Program-made: the position numbers and the translations under genes
DNA from: Paragemmobacter ruber
GTDB taxonomy: Bacteria > Pseudomonadota > Alphaproteobacteria > Rhodobacterales > Rhodobacteraceae
Assembly (NCBI RefSeq): GCF_009908315.1
Contig: NZ_JAAATW010000003.1
Span: 496,001 to 560,000 of the forward strand
Reading direction: 5' to 3'
Length of the DNA: 64,000 nt
Notes under the pieces: generated by a model
The model's database searches: none
What the model was told of the DNA's origin: nothing
The model's input: only the letters and a program-made list of their open reading frames with translations
In this document: in pieces, positions 1 through 8,699 of the stretch
Position numbering within the stretch: the stretch's first letter is position 1
Layout of the letters: each line of letters begins with the position of its first letter

Positions 1-1596
1 AAAGACGTTGACGAAAGCCGCGCCCTGCATCCGTTCCACCGGCCCGGGGAATGTGAACAGCGACACCACGCAGAAGCCGGCCGTATTCAACGCCAGCGAC
101 CAGATCAGCGCATGCAGCAGGGGATCCATCCCCTCCACCCCGAACAGCGCCTGCGGCCGCAGCCAGCCGATCCCTGCCGGGCCCTGTTCGAACACCGCCA
201 CCGACAAGGCCGCCCCCGGCCCCAAAGATGGCAGATAAAGCGTATAGGCCCAGACGACAAACCCCGTCACCAGCCCCACCACCGCCCCGGCTCGCGTCGC
301 CCCCCGCCAGTAGAGCCCGCCCACCAGCACCGGCAGAACCTGCGCCACACCCACAAAGGCGATCAGCCCGATCGACGCCAGCGCCGTCGATCCCCCTGAC
401 AGCCGATAGTAAAGATAGCCCAGCGTCAGCACCGCCACGATGGCCAACCGCCGCGACAGGATCACGATCCGCCGCACATCCCCCGACATCGCCGCCTTGG
501 GCCGCAGCCGCAGCCAGATGGGCATCACCACATGGTTCGACACCATGGTCGCCAGCGCGATGCTTTCCACGATCACCATCGACGTGGCGCTGGAAAAGCC
601 GCCCAGAAAGGCCAGCATCGCCAGCGCGCCCTGCCCTTCGGCCAGGGGCAGCGTCAGCATGAACATGTCGGGGTTGGATCCTTCGGGCATCCGCTCCAGC
701 CCCATCACCGCGATCGGCACGATGAACAGGCTCATCAGCATCAGGTAAAGCGGGAAGGCCCAGCTTGCCCGCGCCATGTGGCGCTCTTCCCCGTCCTCCA
801 CGATCATCACCTGAAACATGCGCGGCAGGCAGATCACCGCCGCGCCTGCCACGAAGATCAGCCCCGCCCATCGCCCCGGCATCAATTCCCAATCCGCGAT
901 GGCCGAGGCGTCGATCCGCGCCATCATCTCTCCCGGCCCGCCAGCCAGCCCCCAGACGACAAAGATCCCCACCGCCAGCAGTGCCGCCAGCTTCACCACC
1001 GCCTCCACCGCGATGGCCAGCACCACGCCGTGATGCTGCTCCTTTGCGTCCAGATTGCGCGTGCCGAACAGAATGGTGAACAGCGCCAACCCCCCCGCCA
1101 CCCAGATCGCGGTGGAATCGCGGTCCGGCAGCGCCCAGCCTTCGGGCGTCTCGCTGGCGAAGACGCCAAAGGACAGGGTCACCGATTGCAGTTGCAGCGC
1201 GATATAGGGCGTCGCCGCGACCACCGCGATGACCGTCACCACCACGCCCAGCAGGTTCGACTTGCCAAACCGGGATGAGATCAGGTCGGCAATCGACGTC
1301 ACCCGCTGCTGCCGCCCGATCACCACCAACTTGCGCAGCAAAAGCCACCACCCCACGAAGACCAGTGTGGGGCCCAGATAGATGGTCACGAACTCCAGCC
1401 CCGACCGCGCCGCATAGCCCACCGCGCCGTAAAAGGTCCACGCCGTGCAATAGATCGACAGCGACAGCGTATAAATCAGCGGCGACCGCAGCCACCCGAT
1501 CCGCCCCATCGAAGCCCGCCGTTCGGCCACGAAGGCCACGGCGAAGAGAAACGCCACATAGGCTAGACAGGACAGGACCAGCAGATCAAAGGGCAT
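1..1596 (-). CDS. Sodium/solute symporter-domain protein, probably the N-terminus of a CbrA-like hybrid sensor kinase (partial)
   Basis: The gene runs off the left edge; 532 codons are visible. They encode a polytopic membrane protein of the SSS (PutP) fold with about 12-13 hydrophobic segments. The stretch SLSIYCTAWTFYGAVG (residues 45-60) and the last visible part (ALNTAGF, then ERMQGAAFVNVF) resemble SSS domains fused to histidine kinases more than free-standing PutP transporters. That makes a kinase region beyond the window edge likely, but it cannot be seen. A GAGGAG ribosome site lies 9 nt before the ATG. The gene follows an 88-residue protein by 3 nt and a single-domain response regulator, which fits a two-component module. 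A plain transporter remains possible. Confidence 0.8.
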   Translation of the reverse strand, partial: MPFDLLVLSCLAYVAFLFAVAFVAERRASMGRIGWLRSPLIYTLSLSIYCTAWTFYGAVGYAARSGLEFVTIYLGPTLVFVGWWLLLRKLVVIGRQQRVTSIADLISSRFGKSNLLGVVVTVIAVVAATPYIALQLQSVTLSFGVFASETPEGWALPDRDSTAIWVAGGLALFTILFGTRNLDAKEQHHGVVLAIAVEAVVKLAALLAVGIFVVWGLAGGPGEMMARIDASAIADWELMPGRWAGLIFVAGAAVICLPRMFQVMIVEDGEERHMARASWAFPLYLMLMSLFIVPIAVMGLERMPEGSNPDMFMLTLPLAEGQGALAMLAFLGGFSSATSMVIVESIALATMVSNHVVMPIWLRLRPKAAMSGDVRRIVILSRRLAIVAVLTLGYLYYRLSGGSTALASIGLIAFVGVAQVLPVLVGGLYWRGATRAGAVVGLVTGFVVWAYTLYLPSLGPGAALSVAVFEQGPAGIGWLRPQALFGVEGMDPLLHALIWSLALNTAGFCVVSLFTFPGPVERMQGAAFVNVF

Positions 1597-1599
1597 CGT

Positions 1600-1866
1600 C
1601 TAGCGCTCCTCGCCCTCATCGCCCGCGCTATCCTCGGCCAACCCCGGCGCCATCAGCGCGGCCACAAGGACCAGCACGATCCAGACCGCGAACAGATACA
1701 GACCATCGGTCGCGGTGTCGGCCTCGGCGGTTTCACCCGGCGACCACAGGATCGGCAGCAGAAACAGGAACAACCCCAGCACCGGCAACATCCGCGCCCC
1801 GTCGCGCAGACGCCGCTTGCGATAGCTGCCGCGCTTCAGGAACAGGGGCGCCCGCGTGCGTTTCAT
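1600..1866 (-). CDS. Small two-helix membrane protein in the symporter/response-regulator operon
   Basis: This is an 88-residue protein with a very basic N-terminus (residues 1-25 contain many Arg and Lys). Two hydrophobic segments follow at about 26-42 and 56-74, then an acidic tail ending EDSAGDEGEER. The charge pattern suggests the N-terminus is cytoplasmic. Its ATG overlaps the stop of the upstream response regulator (ATGA), and the symporter-domain gene starts 3 nt after its stop, so the three are probably co-translated. Small membrane subunits of some solute symporters (DUF4212) have a similar size and position, but I do not see that family's sequence clearly. Function unknown. Confidence 0.75.
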   Translation of the reverse strand: MKRTRAPLFLKRGSYRKRRLRDGARMLPVLGLFLFLLPILWSPGETAEADTATDGLYLFAVWIVLVLVAALMAPGLAEDSAGDEGEER

Positions 1867-2231
1867 CGTGCCAGCAACGCGCGCACCGAAGCCAGCATGT
1901 CGGCATTCGAAAAGGGCTTGGTCATGAACCGGTCCACACCCGCCTGCTCCGCCGCCTCGCGGTCGCGCCCCTGACCCTTGGCCGTCAGCATCAGCACCGG
2001 CACGGCCTCGGTCGCGGGATCGGCCCGGATCGCCTTGACCACATCCAGCCCCGAACAGCCCGGCAGCATCAGATCGACGATCACCAGATCGGGACGATCC
2101 GCCCGCACCGCCTCGGCCGCGCCCAGCCCATCGGCAAGGGTCGCCACCTGACAGCCATCCCGGTTCAGGATGAACCAGATCGCCTCGGCAATGTTGGGCT
2201 CGTCCTCGATCAGCAGGACACGGCGCGCCAT
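1863..2231 (-). CDS. Single-domain response regulator (receiver domain only)
   Basis: A 122-residue protein consisting of one CheY-like receiver domain with no output domain. It has the acidic pair in LLIEDEPNIAE (residues 6-16), the phosphoacceptor Asp in DLVIVDLMLPG, the Thr in VLMLTAKG and the conserved Lys in FMTKPF. It is expected to accept phosphate from a sensor kinase. The obvious candidate is the symporter-domain protein encoded two genes downstream in the same operon. Translation is coupled to the next gene by an ATGA overlap. The start gives the normal MARRVLLIEDE beginning. Confidence 0.92.
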   Translation of the reverse strand: MARRVLLIEDEPNIAEAIWFILNRDGCQVATLADGLGAAEAVRADRPDLVIVDLMLPGCSGLDVVKAIRADPATEAVPVLMLTAKGQGRDREAAEQAGVDRFMTKPFSNADMLASVRALLAR

Positions 2232-2410
2232 TCCACTTTCCCCTCCCCTTCGGCCTCGGTCCGTCTGACGCGTCCCTGCTCTCCCGCCGCGCCTCCGCGC
2301 CGGATCCGGCCTTCCCGCGACGATGCGCAATTCCGCACGCCCTGTCAAAGGCGCGATGCGGACCAAGGGGGGGCCGACCGGCCACCCGCCCCCGCAGCGT
2401 TCCCCCGCGC

Positions 2411-3775
2411 TCAGCCGATATCGCCCACGATCGAAGGCTCCCGCCGCGCGGGACAGCCGCCCCGGGCGCAGATCCGGCAACTCGTCCCCACCTCCAGCGC
2501 CCTGCCCCCCAGGGCCCCGGCTCCGCCCCCCAGCGGCCAGATCAGCATCCCCGCCTCGCGCAACTCCACCCCACCCACGCCATCGGGATGGCGCAGATCG
2601 CACCAGGCCAGCGCGCGGAACCGCCGCGCCCCCCGGCCTGCCGTCACCACATCCCACAACACCGGGCTTCCCGGACGGGCCAGCGCGGCAAACAGCGGCC
2701 AAAGCGGGCAGGCCGCCCCGAAACGCGGCACGGCAAACCCCTCGGCCGGCTTGCGAAAGGTCAGCGTCCCCGACCCGTCACACAGAACCAGACCCGCCGC
2801 CGACCCCGGCATCAGCGCCAGCCGTCGCAACACCGCCACGACCGAAATCCCCGCCTGCCGCGCCAGCAGCACGGGATCGGGCGGCTCTGCCACGCCCGCG
2901 CCTGCGGTCTGCAACACCGCCAGGGGCAGCGCCCGTGCCTCGCCAGCCGCGCGTTCCAGCCAGGCCGCGGCCAGAACCCGCGCCGCAGCCGAAAGCGCCC
3001 GCACCCCGTCCGGCTCCGCGTCCGCCGCCTCCCCCGCCGCCACGCCGTCCCGCGCCCCGACATCCGGCTCCAGTTCCGGCAGATGCCAGCCGCGCCCGGC
3101 CAGCCATGCCTCGAACTCCTCCTGCGGGGACACGATCCCCTGCAACCCCTCCTGACCCGCACCATCCAGATAGGCCACAAGCGCCTCGGACCCCGCCGCC
3201 AGCCGCTCGCTATCGGCAAACAGGTTGCGCAGGAACCGCTCCCGCCACGCCGGCGCGATCTCGCCCGGCTCGGCCAGGATCTCGGCCGTCGACCGCACCG
3301 AAGACACGGCCGACAGAACCTCATGCAGCGAGGCCGACAGATGCGGATCGTGCGTCATGCGGTCATTCAGCGCCTCCACCGCCCGCTCCAGCCCCGCCGC
3401 CCGCCGCTCCAGCGCGACCACCACCGCCGCCCAGCCGGGAAAGCGCCCGGCAAACTCTTCCACCCGGTCCAACTCGGCACCGCCCGCCGCGCCCGCCCCC
3501 GCGCCAGCACCGCCCCCGGCCCCCGCCCGTGCTGCAGCCGCCCGCAAATCCTCCAGCAGCGCCCCGCCCGCCCCATCCTGCAGCGCGGCAGCAGGCAGCC
3601 CCAGCACGCCCGACAGCGCCTCCAGCACCTCCACCGTCACCCGCCGTCGGTTATGTTCGATCAGATTGAGGTATGACGCCGACACCCCCGCCGCCTGCGC
3701 CACATCCGCCTGCCGCAGCCCCAGCGCCAGCCGCCGCTCCCGCAGCCGCGTCCCCGTCAGCGCCGAAATCGGCAT
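2411..3775 (-). CDS. XRE-family regulator of the short-chain fatty acyl-CoA regulator (ScfR/DUF2083) type
   Basis: A 454-residue transcription factor. An N-terminal helix-turn-helix of the XRE type spans about residues 8-62 (RLRERRLALGLRQADVAQAAG, SASYLNLIEHNRR). The C-terminus carries a cysteine pair (CRICARGGCPARREPS) typical of the ScfR/DUF2083 regulators, which sense short-chain acyl-CoAs. The HExxH motif of the M78 metallopeptidase domain found in some relatives is not visible. An upstream in-frame codon would add six residues; I chose MPISALTG because it gives the usual spacing to the helix-turn-helix. The middle is alanine-rich low-complexity sequence. It probably acts on acetate or acyl-CoA metabolism genes; the target is unknown. 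Confidence 0.82.
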   Translation of the reverse strand: MPISALTGTRLRERRLALGLRQADVAQAAGVSASYLNLIEHNRRRVTVEVLEALSGVLGLPAAALQDGAGGALLEDLRAAAARAGAGGGAGAGAGAAGGAELDRVEEFAGRFPGWAAVVVALERRAAGLERAVEALNDRMTHDPHLSASLHEVLSAVSSVRSTAEILAEPGEIAPAWRERFLRNLFADSERLAAGSEALVAYLDGAGQEGLQGIVSPQEEFEAWLAGRGWHLPELEPDVGARDGVAAGEAADAEPDGVRALSAAARVLAAAWLERAAGEARALPLAVLQTAGAGVAEPPDPVLLARQAGISVVAVLRRLALMPGSAAGLVLCDGSGTLTFRKPAEGFAVPRFGAACPLWPLFAALARPGSPVLWDVVTAGRGARRFRALAWCDLRHPDGVGGVELREAGMLIWPLGGGAGALGGRALEVGTSCRICARGGCPARREPSIVGDIG

Positions 3776-3840
3776 CTCCGCACGCCCCCCCAAAGCAGGG
3801 CCGCAGATTTACAAAGCGATGAAAACTTTACAACCGCCGT

Positions 3841-3861
3841 TTCACCTTGGCCCAAATACCC
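3841..3861 (-). repeat. Dispersed intergenic repeat A, copy 1
   Basis: Read on the minus strand this is GGGTATTTGGGCCAAGGTGAA. Near-identical 21-22 nt sequences recur at 7081-7101, 15189-15209, 52094-52115 and 62445-62465, all in the same orientation. This copy lies just upstream of the ScfR-like gene. The function is not known. Confidence 0.8.
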
Positions 3862-3954
3862 AAATGCAACGCCCCCCGTCCCCGACGGACGAAACAGAAA
3901 GGGCGCGCACAGGCCCCTGCCCATGCGCGCCCCCCGTCTGGGCCGGTTAGGCGA

Positions 3955-4950
3955 TTACTGCAGCGCCTTGTCCGTGATCGCCGTGGTAAAGGCCCCCGCA
4001 TCCGGCGCCTTGGTGATGGCCGGGTTCTCCGGGCTCACCGCCGCCAGCAGCGCCTCCACCGTCGCGTTGAAATCGGCCGGGTCCAGCGCCCCGTTCGATC
4101 CGGCGGTGAGCTTCGCCACCTCGCCCATCATGTAGGTCTGGTGCTCCAGCGTCTGCAGACCGGTCTGGTCGGCATCCACCACGATCTGCGCGGCCTCCGC
4201 CGGGTTCGCCTCGGCATATTTCCAGCCCTTCATCGAGGCGCGCACGAACCGCACCATCTTGTCCTCGAAGGCCGGGTCCTTCAGGCTTTCCTCCAGAACG
4301 TACAGCCCGTCCTCCATCACCTTCACGCCCTGCTCGCCATAAGAGAAGAAGGTCAGCTGTTCCGGCGTCAGCCCGGCATCCAGCACCTGACCATATTCGT
4401 TATAGGTCATCACGCTGATGCAGGCCGCCTGCCCGTTCAGAAGCGCCTCCACGTCGAAGGCCTGCTTCAGCACGGTCACACCGCCCTCGCTGCCATCTGT
4501 GGCAAGGCCCAGCTTCGCCATCCAGGCGTAGAAGGGATATTCGTTCCCGAAGAACCACACCCCCAGCGTCTTGCCCGGGAAGTCGGCGGTCGATTCCACG
4601 CCCGCATCCTTGCGGCAGACAAAAGACAGGCCCTGATTCTTGAACGGCTGCGCGATGTTGACCAGCGGCACACCCCGCTCCCGCGCGGCCAGCGCGGCGG
4701 GCATCCATGTCGTGATGACATCCGCGCCACCGCCCGCGATCACCTGCTCGGGCGCGATGTCCGGCCCGCCCGGCAGGATCGTCACGTCAAGGTTCTCCTC
4801 GTCATAGAACCCCTTCGCCTCGGCCACGTAATAGCCGGCGAACTGCGCCTGCGTCACCCATTTCAGCTGCAGCCGCACCTGATCCTGCGCATGCGACGCT
4901 CCCGCCGCCATCAGCGCCATCAGCGCACCCGCCACCAAACCCTTCATCAT
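3955..4950 (-). CDS. ABC transporter substrate-binding protein, NMT1/THI5-like, probably for pyrimidines
   Basis: A 331-residue periplasmic binding protein. A signal peptide spans residues 1 to about 21 (hydrophobic core, then AGASHA before QDQVRL). The mature start (LQLKWVTQAQFAGYYVAEAKG) is typical of the NMT1/THI5-like proteins that bind pyrimidine precursors of thiamine and related ring compounds. It is the last gene of an operon of ATPase, small membrane protein and two permeases. Because the surrounding locus degrades pyrimidines, uracil, thymine or a related ring is the likely ligand; hydroxymethylpyrimidine is an alternative. The start was chosen at MMKGLVAG, 8 nt after a GGAGG ribosome site. 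Confidence 0.85.
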   Translation of the reverse strand: MMKGLVAGALMALMAAGASHAQDQVRLQLKWVTQAQFAGYYVAEAKGFYDEENLDVTILPGGPDIAPEQVIAGGGADVITTWMPAALAARERGVPLVNIAQPFKNQGLSFVCRKDAGVESTADFPGKTLGVWFFGNEYPFYAWMAKLGLATDGSEGGVTVLKQAFDVEALLNGQAACISVMTYNEYGQVLDAGLTPEQLTFFSYGEQGVKVMEDGLYVLEESLKDPAFEDKMVRFVRASMKGWKYAEANPAEAAQIVVDADQTGLQTLEHQTYMMGEVAKLTAGSNGALDPADFNATVEALLAAVSPENPAITKAPDAGAFTTAITDKALQ

Positions 4951-4990
4951 GTGTCCGACCTCCATGTCGCCAGTTTGACTTGTTTCTTCA

Positions 4991-5836
4991 TTATCCCCGC
5001 ACTCTCTGGGAGGGGTGCCAGAACGTGACCCGTCTTTCGATCATGGCCACGAAACCGTAAAACAGCGTGCCCGACAGGGCTGCCACGAAAATCTGCGCCC
5101 AGACCATCGGCAGCGCAAGCGATCCGACAGCGGTCGAGATGCGAAATCCCATCCCCCGCGTGGGCGAGCCGAAGAATTCCGCGACGATGGCCCCGATCAC
5201 CGCAAGGGTTGTGGCTATCTTCAGACCGTTGAAGATGAACGGCATCGCACTCGGCAGCCGCAGCTTGAACAGCGTCGTCCAATAGCCCGCCGCATAGGTC
5301 CGCATCAGATCGCGGTGCATCCGGTCCGCTGCCGTCAGCCCGGCCACCGCATTGACCAGCACCGGGAAGAAGACCATCGCAAAGACCACCGCCGCCTTCG
5401 ACTGCCAGCCAAAGCCGAACCACGTCACCATGATGGGCGCCACGCCCACGATGGGAAGTGCTGCGACAAAATTCCCCACCGGCAGCAATCCCCGCGTCAG
5501 CAGGGGCGACCGATCCACCAGCACCGCCACCACCAGCGCCGCGCCGACGCCCATCGCATAGCCCGAAAAGGCCCCCTTCACGATGGTCTGGACGAAATCC
5601 CCCCACAGCAGGCCCAGATTGGCCCCCACCGTCGCCATCACCACGCTCGGCGCAGGCAGGATCACCTCGGGCACGCCAAAGGCCCGCACCGCCCCTTCCC
5701 ACAGCGCCAGCACCGCCAGACCGAACAGGACCGGCGGCACCAGCGCCACGATCCGCCCCCGCGCGCGCCGCGCGATCCACACATTCGCGCCCCAGGCCGC
5801 GATCCAGAAGACAATGGCCAGCCACAGCCCGCTCAT
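4991..5836 (-). CDS. ABC transporter permease (BPD_transp_1), pyrimidine-type system
   Basis: A 281-residue inner-membrane protein with about seven hydrophobic segments. The EAA-like cytoplasmic loop reads AAGYWTTLFKLRLPSAMPFIFNGLK, with the conserved glycine and proline spacing used to contact the ATPase. It belongs to the SsuC/TauC/ThiX-like permeases that pair with NMT1-type binding proteins. The ATG overlaps the stop of the upstream permease gene (ATGA), so the two permeases are probably made together and form a heterodimer. It is followed by the binding-protein gene after about 40 nt. Confidence 0.9.
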   Translation of the reverse strand: MSGLWLAIVFWIAAWGANVWIARRARGRIVALVPPVLFGLAVLALWEGAVRAFGVPEVILPAPSVVMATVGANLGLLWGDFVQTIVKGAFSGYAMGVGAALVVAVLVDRSPLLTRGLLPVGNFVAALPIVGVAPIMVTWFGFGWQSKAAVVFAMVFFPVLVNAVAGLTAADRMHRDLMRTYAAGYWTTLFKLRLPSAMPFIFNGLKIATTLAVIGAIVAEFFGSPTRGMGFRISTAVGSLALPMVWAQIFVAALSGTLFYGFVAMIERRVTFWHPSQRVRG

Positions 5837-6720
5837 GCCCGAACCCCCATCGCCCGGTCCGCCGCCCGCTGCAGCGCGCCCACCCCAAGGATCAACAGCC
5901 CCGCCACCAGCGCCGCCGCGAACAGCGACGCCCACATCAGCAAGGGCTGGCCGAACTGGCTCGCCACCAGCATCCGCGCGCCAAGCCCTTCCACCGCCCC
6001 GGTCGGCAACTCACCCACGATGGCCCCCACCAGCGCCGCCGCGATGGCCACCTTCAGCGACGCAAAGAAATAGGGCATCGACGCGGGCAGCCGCAGATAA
6101 AGGAAACTCTGCCAGCCGCTCGCATTCCACGTGGCCAGCTGGTCCAGCTGCATCGCATCCGGGCTGCGCAACCCCTTCACCATGCCCACCAGCACGGGGA
6201 AGAAACTCAGATAGGCGCTGATGATCGTCTTCGACACCAGCCGGTTCTCCAACCCCAGCGCCTCACCCAGGCTCAGCGTGTTGGACAGCACCACGATCAT
6301 CGGGGCCAGCGCCACGATCGGGATGGTCTGGCTGATCACCGCCCAAGGCATCACGGTCATCTCCATCACCCGGAAATAGACGATGCCCACCGCCAGCGAC
6401 ACGCCCAGAACGATCCCCAGCGCAAAGCCCGCCAGCGTCGCCTCCAGCGTCACCCAGCCGTGATAGACAAGGCTCCGCTTCGACGTCACCGCCTGCCCGG
6501 CGATCCCGTCCCACAAGGCGGCGGCCACCTGATGCGGCGCGGGCAGCATCGGGCGCTCCAGCGCCATGGTCGCCGTGACCAGTTCCCCAAAGCCCACCGT
6601 GCGCCCGTCGCGGCCGGCCTGATCCTGGACCCAGGCCGCATTCTTCCACACCGTGCAGATGTACCAGATCACCACAATGATCCCCAGCACGACCAGAACG
6701 GGAACCGTCTTGCCCTTCAT
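5833..6720 (-). CDS. ABC transporter permease (BPD_transp_1), pyrimidine-type system
   Basis: A 295-residue permease, paralogous to the next gene. An N-terminal membrane anchor (residues 6-24) is followed by a long periplasmic stretch of about 70 residues, then five or six membrane segments. The EAA-like loop (ATWNASGWQSFLYLRLPASMPYFFASLK) is present. It probably pairs with the downstream permease and the ATPase encoded at 7199-7999. The long periplasmic insertion after the first helix is a feature of a subset of this family. Its start is 10 nt after the preceding small transporter gene. Confidence 0.9.
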   Translation of the reverse strand: MKGKTVPVLVVLGIIVVIWYICTVWKNAAWVQDQAGRDGRTVGFGELVTATMALERPMLPAPHQVAAALWDGIAGQAVTSKRSLVYHGWVTLEATLAGFALGIVLGVSLAVGIVYFRVMEMTVMPWAVISQTIPIVALAPMIVVLSNTLSLGEALGLENRLVSKTIISAYLSFFPVLVGMVKGLRSPDAMQLDQLATWNASGWQSFLYLRLPASMPYFFASLKVAIAAALVGAIVGELPTGAVEGLGARMLVASQFGQPLLMWASLFAAALVAGLLILGVGALQRAADRAMGVRA

Positions 6721-6730
6721 CGTCCCGCCC

Positions 6731-7066
6731 TCACCCGCGCGCGCCCTGCGGCCAGGCGATCAGGGCCACCGCCACGATCCCCAGCACCACGCCCGCCGCC
6801 TGCATCCCCGTCAACCGCTCGCCGAACCACAAGACCCCGATCAGCGCCAGCGCCACCAACTGCACCACCCACGATATCGCCACCGCCAGCGCCAACCCGC
6901 TTTCCCGCATCAGCCGCACCATCATCAGGTTGCCCACCAGAAAACAGCCCAGCGCCAGCGCCAGCGTGGGCCACGCCCCCGATCCCGCATAGGCCCGCAG
7001 CACAGAATTGGCCGCGATGAAGGCCAGCATCGCACCGCCCAACCAAATCAGCAGCGCCCCGCTCAC
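6731..7066 (-). CDS. Small four-helix DMT/SMR-type membrane protein
   Basis: A 111-residue protein with four hydrophobic segments (about 4-22, 30-50, 58-78 and 86-106), the size and layout of small multidrug resistance (EmrE/QacE) or half-EamA proteins. The segment VLWFGERLTGMQAAGVVLGI resembles the last hairpin of the DMT superfamily. The membrane-embedded glutamate of drug-exporting SMR proteins in helix 1 is not seen, so drug efflux is not supported. It sits between the ATPase gene and the permease genes of the pyrimidine-type ABC operon, which suggests an auxiliary transport role, perhaps export of a product. That role is inference. Confidence 0.7.
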   Translation of the reverse strand: MSGALLIWLGGAMLAFIAANSVLRAYAGSGAWPTLALALGCFLVGNLMMVRLMRESGLALAVAISWVVQLVALALIGVLWFGERLTGMQAAGVVLGIVAVALIAWPQGARG

Positions 7067-7080
7067 GCCACACCCCCTGC

Positions 7081-7190
7081 TTCATCTTGGCCCAAATACC
7101 CAAACGCGCCGATGCCCCGACGCACCACGCCGCAGGTCATGCGCCCTCTCCCTCCCCCGGCACGGGGGAGGGTCGGGGAGGGGGTCAAGC
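7081..7190 (-). repeat. Composite intergenic repeat (A plus GC-rich hairpin B), copy 1
   Basis: Two elements lie between the ATPase gene and the small DMT gene. Element A (7081-7101) is the GGGTATTTGGGCCAAGATGAA type read on the minus strand. Sixty bases further on, element B holds the inverted repeat CCCTCCCCC (7150-7158) and GGGGGAGGG (7164-7172), followed by TCGGGGAGGGGG. The same A-then-B arrangement with a 59-base offset occurs at 62445-62552. Confidence 0.8.
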
Positions 7191-7198
7191 GCCCCACC

Positions 7199-7999
7199 TC
7201 ACACCTCATCGCCATGCCCCGCGCGCAAACCCTCGCGCACCCGATGCGCGATCTCGATGAATTCGCGGCTGTCGCGGATGTCCAGGGGCCGCTCCTTCGG
7301 CAAGGGGCTGTCGATCACATCCGTGATCCGCCCCGGCCGCGGGCTCATCACCACGATCTTGGTGGACAGATACACCGCCTCGGGGATCGAATGGGTGACA
7401 AAGCCGATGGTCTTGCCCGTCGCCGCCCAGAGCTTCAGCAATTCCTCGTTCAGCCGGTCCCGCACGATCTCGTCCAGCGCGCCAAAGGGTTCGTCCATCA
7501 ACAGGATATCGGCATCAAAGGCCAAGGCCCGCGCGATGCTCGCCCTCTGCTGCATCCCCCCCGACAACTGCCACGGAAACTTCTTCCCGAACCCCTTCAG
7601 TTCCACGAGGTCGAGCACCCGCTCCACCCGGCGCGCCTGCTCGTCCTTGTCAAACCCCATAATCTCCAAGGGCAGCCGGATATTGCCCGCGATCGTCCGC
7701 CACGGATAAAGCCCCGCCGCCTGAAACACATAGCCATAGGCGCGCTTCATCCGCGCCTCGTCGGGCGTCATCCCGTTCACGGTCAGGCTTCCCCCCGTGG
7801 GATGCTCCAGCGCGGCCACACAGCGTAGGAAGGTGGTCTTGCCGCAGCCCGACGGCCCAATGAAGGACACGAAATCCCCCCGGTTCACCGTCAGGTTCAC
7901 ATCCTTCAGCGCATGGACCGGCCCATCCCCCGTCTGGAAGGTCAGGTTCAACCCCTTCGCCTCGATCACCGGCGCGCCCGTGTTCAACGTATCCTTCAT
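7199..7999 (-). CDS. ABC transporter ATP-binding protein, pyrimidine-type system
   Basis: A 266-residue ATPase of the SsuB/TauB/ThiZ type. It has Walker A GPSGCGKTT, a Q-loop in GYVFQAAGLYPW, signature LSGGMQQR, Walker B ILLMDEP, D-loop GALD and the switch His in GFVTHS. It is the first gene of the operon that continues with the small DMT protein, two permeases and the binding protein. A start seven residues upstream (MCRGTGG) is possible, but MKDTLNTG matches the usual N-terminus better. It energises uptake of the ligand captured by the product of 3955-4950. Confidence 0.92.
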   Translation of the reverse strand: MKDTLNTGAPVIEAKGLNLTFQTGDGPVHALKDVNLTVNRGDFVSFIGPSGCGKTTFLRCVAALEHPTGGSLTVNGMTPDEARMKRAYGYVFQAAGLYPWRTIAGNIRLPLEIMGFDKDEQARRVERVLDLVELKGFGKKFPWQLSGGMQQRASIARALAFDADILLMDEPFGALDEIVRDRLNEELLKLWAATGKTIGFVTHSIPEAVYLSTKIVVMSPRPGRITDVIDSPLPKERPLDIRDSREFIEIAHRVREGLRAGHGDEV

Positions 8000-8277
8000 C
8001 CCACCTGTTCCCCGGCACACGCCCGCGCACCGTCATGAAATCTTCGCGCCGCCGTGGCACCCTTCGCCTGCGCCCCAAAACGGACCCCCACGCCCATGCC
8101 CGGCACACTCGCCTTCGCCCCCACGCCCGAGGATCTGGAAGATGACCTCTTCTCCGTCCCCGTCCTCACCTTTGCCCCGCCCCTGACCGATGAGACGGCG
8201 GAAGAAGAAGAACAGGGCTGACGCCCACCCCCGCCCCGTGCCATCCTGCCGCGGTCCACAGACCGGAGCCTTTCGCC

Positions 8278-8697
8278 ATGACCAGTGACACCCGTCCCCC
8301 CTGCCGCAAGCTGCGCCCCTCGGCCGATCATACCTATGCCGGCAAACAGGGGTTCAGCTATTTCGAAGGCATCGCCCGCGAAACGACCGGCGCCCACGCC
8401 ATCTGCATGCACCTCCTGACCATCCCGCCGGGCGGCCGCGCCAAGGCACACAAGCACGCCACGCACGAAACCGCGATCTTCATGCTGGAAGGCACCACCA
8501 CCATGTTCTGGGGCGACGCGCTCGAACATCGGATGGAGGTAGAGGCCGGCGATCTCCTCTACATCCCCGCCGACATGCCGCATCTGCCCTTCAACCCCGG
8601 CCCCGGCCCCGCCCGCGCCGTCATCGCGCGCACCGATCCGCATGAACAGGAAAGCGTGATCCTGCTGCCGGAGCTTGAGGCGCTGGTCGCGGACTGA
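8278..8697 (+). CDS. Cupin-domain protein
   Basis: A 139-residue single-domain cupin. The first metal-binding motif reads KAHKHATHETAIFMLEG (two His, one Glu and a Gly-ended strand) and the second ends ADMPHLPFNP, giving the third His. Metal-dependent enzymes and small-molecule sensors share this fold, so the exact role is open. It lies on the opposite strand between the ABC operon and the SDR/dihydropyrimidinase genes, which hints at a part in pyrimidine catabolism. Its stop is only 2 nt from the stop of the convergent SDR gene, so no terminator separates them. Confidence 0.85.
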   Translation: MTSDTRPPCRKLRPSADHTYAGKQGFSYFEGIARETTGAHAICMHLLTIPPGGRAKAHKHATHETAIFMLEGTTTMFWGDALEHRMEVEAGDLLYIPADMPHLPFNPGPGPARAVIARTDPHEQESVILLPELEALVAD

Positions 8698-8699
8698 CC

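Noticed and set aside
2323-3669. Long open frames opposite the ScfR-like gene, rich in Pro, Arg and Ala
   Set aside because: High GC at third positions opens long antisense frames. Their Pro/Arg/Ala composition has no domain pattern, while the minus-strand frame shows a clear XRE and ScfR signature.
8096-8221. 41-codon frame between the ABC ATPase gene and the cupin gene (acidic C-terminus)
   Set aside because: No ribosome site, no recognisable family and no membrane segment. A frame of this length is expected by chance in such GC-rich DNA.
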